A stretch of DNA of 64,000 nucleotides. Source: Xanthomonas sp. Its GTDB lineage: Bacteria > Pseudomonadota > Gammaproteobacteria > Xanthomonadales > Xanthomonadaceae. Location of the stretch: positions 150,838 through 214,837 of the forward strand of contig JADFDQ010000004.1 of assembly GCA_018262705.1 (NCBI GenBank), in the 5' to 3' direction. The translations under genes were made by a program, and so were the position numbers. Shown piece after piece: positions 57,918 through 64,000 of this stretch (position 1 is its first letter; each line of letters opens with the position of its first letter). Below the pieces are notes generated by a model. It was not told the origin of the DNA and ran no database searches. It was given only the letters and a program-made list of their open reading frames with translations.

Positions 57918-60059
57918 TCACGCCGCCGCATAGCGCGCCGCGCCGCCGACCCAACGCGCCACGATGCGATCGGCGCGTTCGGGATCGCTGCCGAGCAATT
58001 GATCGGCCAGCGCATGCACCTGCGGCAGCAGATCGGCATCGCGCGCCAGATCGGCGATCCGGAAGCCGGCAAGACCCGTCTGGCGCGTGCCAAGCAGTTC
58101 GCCGGGGCCACGCAGCTGCAGGTCCTTTTCGGCGATGACGAAGCCATCGTTGGTCTGGCGCAGGGTGTCCAGCCGCTGCCGCGCCAGTGCCGACAGCGGC
58201 GTGCGATACAGCAGCACGCAGCTCGACGCCGCACTGCCGCGCCCGACCCGCCCGCGCAGCTGGTGCAACTGCGCCAGCCCGAGGCGCTCGGCGTTTTCGA
58301 TCACCATCAGCGAGGCATTGGGCACGTCCACGCCCACTTCAATCACCGTGGTCGCCACCAGCAGGTCGATTTCGCCGCACTTGAACGCGGCCATCGCGTC
58401 CTGTTTTTCGCGCGCCTTCATGCGCCCGTGCACCAGGCCGATCCGCAGCGCCGGCAGTGCCGCCTGCAGATCTTCGAACGTCGATTGCGCCGCCTGCGCC
58501 TCGATCCTGCTCCCGGCGCCAAAGCCTGCGCCTCGCCCGGACCCTTCGCTCGCTTCGTCCGGCTCATCGATCAGGGTGCACACCCAGTACGCCTGCCGCC
58601 CTTCCGCACAGGCGAGGCTGATGCGCCGGATCAGTTCCTCGCGGCGATCTTCGGACAGCGCGACCGTGGTCACCGGCGTGCGCCCGGGCGGCAGTTCATC
58701 AATCGAAGACACGTCCAGATCGGCGTAGGCGCTCATCGCCAGCGTGCGCGGAATGGGTGTGGCCGTCATCACCAACTGATGCGGAAGACTGCCGCGCCCC
58801 TTGTCGCGCAGTGCCAGCCGCTGGTGCACGCCGAAGCGGTGCTGCTCATCGACAATGGCCAAAGCGAGATCGTGAAACGCCACGCCTTCCTGCATCAGCG
58901 CATGGGTGCCGACCGCGACCTGCGCCTGCCCCGAAACCACCGCGTCCAACGCCTTGCAGCGTGCCCTGCCGGTGACTTTGCCAGCCAGCCAACCCACCTG
59001 CACGCCCAGCGGCTCCAGCCAGCTGCGCAGATTGTTGAAATGCTGCTCGGCCAGCAGTTCGGTCGGCGCCATCAGCGCTGCTTGCCTGCCATCGGCCACT
59101 GCCAGCAGCGCGGCCATCGCCGCCACCACGGTCTTGCCGCTGCCGACATCGCCCTGCACCAGCCGCAGCATCGGCCGCGGCTGCCGAAGATCGTCCCGAA
59201 CCTGTGCATAGACCCGTTGCTGCGCACTGGTCAGCGCGAACGGCAGCGCCATGACCAGCGTCTTGACCAACCGCTCGTCGCCGCGCAGCGCACGCGCACC
59301 CTGCGCCTGCAGCGCCAGCCGCTGCCGGCGCAGCCCCAACTGGTGCGCCAACAGTTCTTCCAGGGCCAATCGTCGCTGGGCCGGATGACGGCCCTCCAGC
59401 AACGCGGCCACATCGGCATCCCGCGGCGGTGCGTGCAATAGCAGAATCGCTTCCCGCAGCGACGGCAACTGCTGTTTGCTCAGCCAATCGCGCGGCAGCA
59501 ATTCCAGCGCCGCTTCCTCCGGCAGCCGGCGCAGCGCCTGCACGATCAGCTTGCGCAGGCTGGCCGGACCGACGCCCTCAATGGCGGGGTAAACCGGATC
59601 CAAAGATTGACTCAGCGTGGCATCGTCTGCGGCGAGGATCCGATAGCTGGGATGGACGATCTCCAGCCCCTGCTGGCCGGGCCGCGGCGTGCCATAGGCG
59701 CGGATGCGGACACCGGGCGCGAACTGCGCCGCCTGCTGCGCGCGGAAATGGAAGAAGCGCAGCACCAGGGTGGCGCGCGAATCATCGGAGATGGCAACCC
59801 GCAGCAGCGGCCGGTAGCGGAAGCCGCGCTCGACCGCCTCGATGCGTCCTTCGACCTGCGCCGCCTCGCCCGGACGCAGATCGCGGATCGACGTCAGCGC
59901 AGTGCGGTCCTCATAGCCGCGCGGTAGGTGCAGCCACAGGTCCTGAAGGGTCGAAAGACCGCGTTCGGCCAGCTTGTCGCGCAGCGCCGGGCCGACGCCC
60001 GCAAGGACATCAAGCGAAGCATCGGCACCTGAAGCGGCGTGGAATTGCGAACCGGGCAT
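57918..60059 (-). CDS. recG: ATP-dependent DNA helicase RecG
   Basis: Branch-migration helicase of 713 residues that rescues stalled forks and processes Holliday junctions. N-terminal wedge/OB domain (about 65-160), then SF2 helicase core with Walker A 'GDVGSGKTVVA' (about 300), 'TELLAEQHF', DEAD-box variant 'IVDEQHRFGV', 'TATPIPRTL', and 'VATTVIEVGVDVPNASLM' with 'QLRGRVGRG' in the second RecA domain. The C-terminus has the wedge-contact region. ATG 60059 is 40 bp after ridA on the same strand, consistent with an operon. Confidence 0.95.
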   Translation of the reverse strand: MPGSQFHAASGADASLDVLAGVGPALRDKLAERGLSTLQDLWLHLPRGYEDRTALTSIRDLRPGEAAQVEGRIEAVERGFRYRPLLRVAISDDSRATLVLRFFHFRAQQAAQFAPGVRIRAYGTPRPGQQGLEIVHPSYRILAADDATLSQSLDPVYPAIEGVGPASLRKLIVQALRRLPEEAALELLPRDWLSKQQLPSLREAILLLHAPPRDADVAALLEGRHPAQRRLALEELLAHQLGLRRQRLALQAQGARALRGDERLVKTLVMALPFALTSAQQRVYAQVRDDLRQPRPMLRLVQGDVGSGKTVVAAMAALLAVADGRQAALMAPTELLAEQHFNNLRSWLEPLGVQVGWLAGKVTGRARCKALDAVVSGQAQVAVGTHALMQEGVAFHDLALAIVDEQHRFGVHQRLALRDKGRGSLPHQLVMTATPIPRTLAMSAYADLDVSSIDELPPGRTPVTTVALSEDRREELIRRISLACAEGRQAYWVCTLIDEPDEASEGSGRGAGFGAGSRIEAQAAQSTFEDLQAALPALRIGLVHGRMKAREKQDAMAAFKCGEIDLLVATTVIEVGVDVPNASLMVIENAERLGLAQLHQLRGRVGRGSAASSCVLLYRTPLSALARQRLDTLRQTNDGFVIAEKDLQLRGPGELLGTRQTGLAGFRIADLARDADLLPQVHALADQLLGSDPERADRIVARWVGGAARYAAA

Positions 60060-60099
60060 GGTTCAAGGATGCCGGCAAGCGCCGGCGCACTCCAGAGAC

Positions 60100-60486
60100 T
60101 TAGCCCAGCGCGAGGATGGCATCCACCTCGAACGCAACGCCCTTGGGCAGCGCCGAGACTTCGACCGTCGAACGCGCCGGATACGGCTGCTGGAAGTAGT
60201 CGCCCATGACTGCGTTGACCGCGGCGAACTGCGACAGATCGGTCAGGTACAGCCCGACGCGCACCACGTCCGCCAGCGAACCGCCAGCGGCTTCGCACAC
60301 CGCTTTCAGGTTGTCGAATGCGCGCCGCGCCTGCGCTTCGATATTGCCCTCGCCAACGACGGTTCCGGTGGCCGGATCCAGTGGAATCTGGCCGCTGAGA
60401 AAGATCATATTTCCGGCGCGGGTGGCCTGCGAATACGGGCCGATGGCGGCCGGCGCAAGTTCGGTGTGGATGGCGGTGCGTGGCAT
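60100..60486 (-). CDS. ridA: 2-iminobutanoate/2-iminopropanoate deaminase RidA
   Basis: A 128-residue cytoplasmic trimeric enzyme that destroys reactive enamines and imines from PLP enzymes. Motifs: 'AIGPYSQATRAGNMIFLSGQIPLDP', 'EAQARRAFDNLKAV', and the catalytic Arg in 'YPARSTVEVSALPKGV'. It is between spoT and recG, a position common in xanthomonads. Start ATG 60486 gives full length. Confidence 0.95.
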   Translation of the reverse strand: MPRTAIHTELAPAAIGPYSQATRAGNMIFLSGQIPLDPATGTVVGEGNIEAQARRAFDNLKAVCEAAGGSLADVVRVGLYLTDLSQFAAVNAVMGDYFQQPYPARSTVEVSALPKGVAFEVDAILALG

Positions 60487-60560
60487 GGGGACTCCGGTAG
60501 CGATGCGTCACGCCGATTCTACAACCCGCACCCGCAGTCGGCGTTCGATGCCGGCGCCGA

Positions 60561-62741
60561 TCAAGCGCGCTGGACGTTTTGCACCACATGCAGCTTGCGC
60601 ACGCCGCGAATGACCTCGTCCAGGTGCCGGCCGTCGGTCACTTCAATGGCAAAGCGCAGCACCGCGATATTGCTGTCGCGCTCAAGATATTCGACCCGTT
60701 CGATATTGGAGCCGGACTGGGCAATGGCCGCCGCGACCTGCGCCAGCACGCCCGGATGGTTTTCGACCTCGATCCGGATCGCGACATTGAAATCGCCGGT
60801 CACGTGCCGATCCCACGCCACCGGCACCCAGCGTTCCGGCGACTTCCGGAATTCGGCCAGGTTCGGGCAGTCCATCCGGTGCACCACAATGCCCTTGCCG
60901 GCGCTGTGGTAGCCCATGATCTCGTCGCGCGGAATCGGCATGCAGCACTGCGCGAAGTTGATCACCCCATGCGTGGATCCGGTGATCAGGATGGGCTCCT
61001 TCGAAACCACGGGCGGCGCCGACTGCTTCTTGCGCGAACGCGGTTTGTCTCCCTGCTGCGCCAGCACGGAGGCCACTTGCGCCGGCACCCGGTTGCCCAT
61101 GGCGATGTCCGCCAGCAGCGCTTCCAGACGATGGAAGCGGTTTTCCTCGAGATAGCCGTCGATCCGCTCCATCGGCAGGCGATCAAGCGATGTGCCCAGC
61201 GCAACCAGCGCGCGGTCGAGCATGTAATGTCCGAGCTGCACCGCGTCCTCGTGCTGGAGCAGCTTGAGCCCCTGCCGGATCGCCGTGCGCGCCTTGCTGG
61301 TGGCGACGAAATCCAGCCACTGGGTGCTGGGCGCCGCCGCCTTGGCGGTAATGATTTCCACCGTCTGGCCGTTGGCGAGTTTGGTGCGCAGCGGCGCGAA
61401 ACGCTTGTCGACCCGAGAAGCGACCGCGTGGTTGCCGACGTCGGTATGCACCGCGTAGGCGAAGTCGAGCGCGGTTGCATTGCGCGGCAGCGAAAGGATG
61501 TCGCCCTTCGGCGTGAACAGGTAAACCTCGTCCGGGAACAGGTCGACTTTGACGTTTTCCAGAAATTCCAGCGATGAGCCGGTGCCGCGCTGGCTTTCGA
61601 CGAGGCTGGCGATCCACGATGCCGCCCGCGCCTGCGCGCTGTTGCCGGCCTCGGTCCCGAGCTTGTAGGCCCAGTGCGCGGCGACGCCGCGCTCGGCGAT
61701 CAGGTGCATCTCGCGGGTGCGGATCTGCACTTCGATCGGCGAGCCGTAGGGCCCGAACAGCACCGTGTGCAGCGACTGGTAGCCGTTGGACTTGGGGATG
61801 GCGATGAAGTCGCGGAAGCGGCCGTCGATCGGCTTGTAGACCGAATGCACCACGCCCAGCGCGTGATAGCAGTCGGCTACGGTATCGACCACCACCCGGA
61901 AGCCGAACACGTCCATCACCTGCGTGTAGCTGCGGTGCTGGGCCAACATCTTGCTGTACACGCTCCACGGCGCCTTGATGCGGCTGACCAGTTCGTGGTC
62001 GAGTTTTTCCAACGCCAGCCGCTGCGCGAGTTTGGTTTCGATCTGCGCCAGCGCTTCGCGGCGCGCCTGCGGTCGGCTGGCGATGCGCTTGGCGATCACC
62101 GCGTGACGCCACGGGTGCAGCGCCCGGAAACCGAGATCCTGCAACTCCGCGCGGATCAGGTTCATGCCCAGCCGCTGCGCGATCGGGGCGTAGATGTCGA
62201 GCGTCTCGACCGCGATCCGACGCCGCGATTCCGACGATTTGGCGCCCAGCGTGCGCATGTTGTGCAGGCGGTCGGCGAGCTTGATCAAAATGACGCGCAA
62301 ATCTCGCGACATCGCCAGCAGCATCTTGCGGAAGCTTTCCGCGGTGGCTTCCTGACGGCTGGCAAAGCTCAGTTTTTCCAGCTTGGTGACGCCGTCGACA
62401 AGTTCGGCCACGGTTTCGCCGAATTGGTTGGCGACATCGTCGCGGGTCAGCGGCGTGTCCTCGACGGTGTCGTGCAGGATCGCCGCGACCAGCGTTTCGA
62501 CGTCCAGCCCCAGCGTGGCCAGGATCTGCGCCACCGCCACCGGATGGGTGATGTAGGGCTCGCCCGACTGGCGGGTTTGTCCGGCATGCGCGGCGGCGCC
62601 GACTTCCCACGCTTTCCTCAGCAGGGCGCGCTGCGGCGCATCCAAATAGAAAGCCTCGCGTTCCAGCGCGCGCACATAGTCCGGCACCGCGCTCTCGCTG
62701 GGCGCGGTCGACTTGGCAATTGCGGGCTCGCCGGGGTTCAT
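60561..62741 (-). CDS. spoT: Bifunctional (p)ppGpp synthetase/hydrolase SpoT
   Basis: A 726-residue alarmone enzyme. HD hydrolase domain (about 45-200) with H66, H90 and D91 ('ILHDTVEDT'), so hydrolysis should be intact. Synthetase domain (about 240-360: 'FRDFIAIPKSNGYQSLHTVLFGP', 'EVQIRTREMHLIAERGVAAHWAYK'), TGS ('YLFTPKGDILSLPRNATALDFAYAVH'), helical/zinc-finger-like region with 'INFAQCCMPIPRDEIMGYHSAGKGIVVHR', and ACT (about 650-726). Both activities appear kept. It is downstream of rpoZ, the standard gmk-rpoZ-spoT order, but separated from it by a terminator. Confidence 0.95.
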   Translation of the reverse strand: MNPGEPAIAKSTAPSESAVPDYVRALEREAFYLDAPQRALLRKAWEVGAAAHAGQTRQSGEPYITHPVAVAQILATLGLDVETLVAAILHDTVEDTPLTRDDVANQFGETVAELVDGVTKLEKLSFASRQEATAESFRKMLLAMSRDLRVILIKLADRLHNMRTLGAKSSESRRRIAVETLDIYAPIAQRLGMNLIRAELQDLGFRALHPWRHAVIAKRIASRPQARREALAQIETKLAQRLALEKLDHELVSRIKAPWSVYSKMLAQHRSYTQVMDVFGFRVVVDTVADCYHALGVVHSVYKPIDGRFRDFIAIPKSNGYQSLHTVLFGPYGSPIEVQIRTREMHLIAERGVAAHWAYKLGTEAGNSAQARAASWIASLVESQRGTGSSLEFLENVKVDLFPDEVYLFTPKGDILSLPRNATALDFAYAVHTDVGNHAVASRVDKRFAPLRTKLANGQTVEIITAKAAAPSTQWLDFVATSKARTAIRQGLKLLQHEDAVQLGHYMLDRALVALGTSLDRLPMERIDGYLEENRFHRLEALLADIAMGNRVPAQVASVLAQQGDKPRSRKKQSAPPVVSKEPILITGSTHGVINFAQCCMPIPRDEIMGYHSAGKGIVVHRMDCPNLAEFRKSPERWVPVAWDRHVTGDFNVAIRIEVENHPGVLAQVAAAIAQSGSNIERVEYLERDSNIAVLRFAIEVTDGRHLDEVIRGVRKLHVVQNVQRA

Positions 62742-62810
62742 GTGCCGAGACTAACCGCGCAGCGCCGAGCCCGCAAACGACAATCGTTCCGATCCGTCGC
62801 AGCAACGAAA

Positions 62811-62828
62811 ACGGCCCCGCAGGGCCGT
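62811..62828 (-). terminator. Terminator after rpoZ
   Basis: ACGGCCC - CGCA - GGGCCGT, followed on the minus strand by TTTTCG, 25 bp after the rpoZ stop. It may attenuate readthrough from gmk-rpoZ into spoT. Confidence 0.85.
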
Positions 62829-62852
62829 CTTGTCGCAACCGGGCAGTCCGGC

Positions 62853-63152
62853 TCAGTCGTCGCTCTTCATGTCGTCGTCGCCGGCCACCACGTCGGCGGC
62901 GGCCCATTCCAGCGCCTCGCGCTCCTTGCGCTCGCGTTCGGCCTTTTCGACCGCGTCCACGAACTGCGAATCGATCACGCGCGCGGCGATTTCACGCAGC
63001 GCCAGCACGGTGGGCTTGTCGTTGGATTCGCTGTTGTCCAGCTTCGGCTCCACGCCGGCGGCCAGCTGCCGCGCACGCTTGGAGGCCATCATCACGAGGT
63101 CAAAACGGTTGTCGACCACCTGCAGGCAGTCTTCGACGGTAATACGGGCCAT
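62853..63152 (-). CDS. rpoZ: RNA polymerase omega subunit
   Basis: A 99-residue subunit that helps assemble RNA polymerase and forms part of a ppGpp site. Motifs: '[30 protein letters not shown]', '[15 protein letters not shown]'. An acidic C-terminal tail follows. ATG 63152 has AGGA 5 nt upstream and matches the universal N-terminus; a longer upstream frame does not. It lies 79 bp after gmk. Confidence 0.96.
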   Translation of the reverse strand: MARITVEDCLQVVDNRFDLVMMASKRARQLAAGVEPKLDNSESNDKPTVLALREIAARVIDSQFVDAVEKAERERKEREALEWAAADVVAGDDDMKSDD

Positions 63153-63231
63153 AGGCATCCTGCGGCTCGCGCCGCGCAAACATTCAACGGAACCTCGGAT
63201 TTTAGCGAATTCCCGTTTTTATAACAAGAAC

Positions 63232-63849
63232 TTATTCAGCGCCCAGCAGCGACTCGATCAGGGCCGCGTGATGGCCGGCCTGCAAGCGGCGACGCAGCCG
63301 GCTGGCCACGAAGACGCTGTGGGCCTCGGCAACGGCAGTGTCGAACACGTCGTTGATGACGACGTAATCGAATTCGTCGTAGTGGCGCATCTCCTCGCGC
63401 GCCCCCGCCAGCCGGCGCCGGATGACGTCTTCGGAGTCCTGGGCGCGCTTGCGCATGCGCTCTTCCAGCGCCGATTTCGATGGCGGCAGGATGAAAATGC
63501 CCACCGCGTCGGGCACTTTGGCGCGCACCTGGCGCGCGCCCTGCCAGTCGATTTCCAGCAGCACGTCGCGCCCGGCCGCCAGCAGCGGCTCGACCGCCTG
63601 CCGCCCGGTGCCTTTCCAGTCGCCGTGCACCCGAGCGAATTCGAAAAAATCGCCCGCCGCCACCATCGACTCGAATTCGGATGCGCCGACGAAATGGTAA
63701 TCGCGCCCGTCAACCTCGCCCGGCCGCGGTGCGCGCGAGGTGTACGACACCGACAGGCTCAAACCCGAATCGCGCGCCAACAGCGCCCGCACGATGCTGG
63801 ATTTTCCGGCACCGGAAGGGGCAGCGATGATGTAGAGGGTTCCACGCAT
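63232..63849 (-). CDS. gmk: Guanylate kinase
   Basis: Phosphorylates GMP to GDP with ATP. The 205 residues include P-loop 'IIAAPSGAGKSS', GMP-binding 'VSYTSRAPRPGEVDGRDYHF', lid 'VLLEIDWQGARQVR' and 'LEERMRKRAQDSEDVIRRRL'. The start ATG is the complement of 63847-63849. There is no ribosome binding site: the tandem heptamer array begins only 2 bp upstream of the start codon. The same frame remains open through the array, so a longer product starting beyond the window cannot be excluded. Confidence 0.93.
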   Translation of the reverse strand: MRGTLYIIAAPSGAGKSSIVRALLARDSGLSLSVSYTSRAPRPGEVDGRDYHFVGASEFESMVAAGDFFEFARVHGDWKGTGRQAVEPLLAAGRDVLLEIDWQGARQVRAKVPDAVGIFILPPSKSALEERMRKRAQDSEDVIRRRLAGAREEMRHYDEFDYVVINDVFDTAVAEAHSVFVASRLRRRLQAGHHAALIESLLGAE

Positions 63850-63851
63850 GG

Positions 63852-64000
63852 TCGGGGGTCGGGGGTCGGGGGTCGGGGGTCGGGGGTCGGGGGTCGGGGG
63901 TCGGGGGTCGGGGGTCGGGGGTCGGGGACAGGGGACAGGGGACAGGGGACAGGGGACAGGGGACAGGGGACAGGGGACAGGGGACAGGGGACAGGGGACA
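63852..64000. repeat. Heptanucleotide tandem array abutting the gmk start
   Basis: Ten copies of TCGGGGG (63852-63921), a junction unit TC, then eleven copies of GGGGACA (63924-64000) running off the window edge. The copies are identical within each block. The second unit is the reverse complement of the heptamer repeated at 57894-57914. Confidence 0.97.

Overview
The window reads as chromosomal DNA from a GC-rich gammaproteobacterium of the Xanthomonadaceae/Lysobacter type (order Lysobacterales). This rests on the pilMNOPQ locus divergent from a class A penicillin-binding protein, the tkt/gapA/pgk/pyk/class I aldolase cluster, GltA next to a cysteine-free L31, LytS/LytTR regulators, and gmk-rpoZ-spoT-ridA-recG. 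These calls come from protein features and synteny recalled from the families; no database search was run. No rRNA, tRNA, CRISPR, prophage or intact insertion sequence was seen.

Layout. 1-3514: small hypothetical genes, a DUF3016 protein and a LytS-type kinase/LytTR regulator pair. 3515-4081: gene-poor stretch with a small orphan ORF behind a striking dyad operator. 4211-8431: RND efflux pump (permease and lipoprotein adaptor). 8535-21017: central carbon block, with fba, pyk, pgk and gapA on the minus strand; a Sel1-repeat protein, a DUF3857/transglutaminase protein, a diguanylate cyclase, a CopD-like membrane protein and 7Fe ferredoxin lie among them. 21069-23953: S1/P1 nuclease and a BlaI-controlled M56 peptidase fused to a TonB C-terminal domain. 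24058-27365: copper-associated operon (Met/His-rich DUF2946 protein, TonB-dependent receptor, PCu(A)C chaperone) whose promoter lies in the 3' end of tkt (27339-29324). 29443-30095: wrecked MntA/HepT toxin-antitoxin pair. 30486-38606: dicarboxylate symporter and the MoxR/Bat operon. 38732-43749: pilQPONM. 43989-49211: PBP1A, a conserved hypothetical, citrate synthase and L31. 49304-57868: a seven-gene minus-strand operon divergent from an ArsR/BigR-type regulator, joining two sulfide:quinone-oxidoreductase-like flavoproteins, a DUF2892 protein, a full RND adaptor/permease pair, OsmC and a DUF442 phosphatase. 57918-63849: recG, ridA, spoT, rpoZ and gmk. The window ends inside a heptanucleotide tandem array that abuts the gmk start codon.

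How parts work together. The sulfur cluster is the best candidate for a little-described system: a persulfide-sensing repressor with the BigR cysteine pair appears to control sulfide oxidation together with a dedicated RND pump. The copper operon pairs outer-membrane uptake with a periplasmic chaperone. The Bat operon and the pil operon are each tightly packed with 1-4 bp overlaps and are probably cotranscribed. Several regulatory dyads (YtrA-like GGTG-N16-CACC, twin BlaI sites, a Fur-like dyad, a BigR-like dyad) can be read directly from the sequence.
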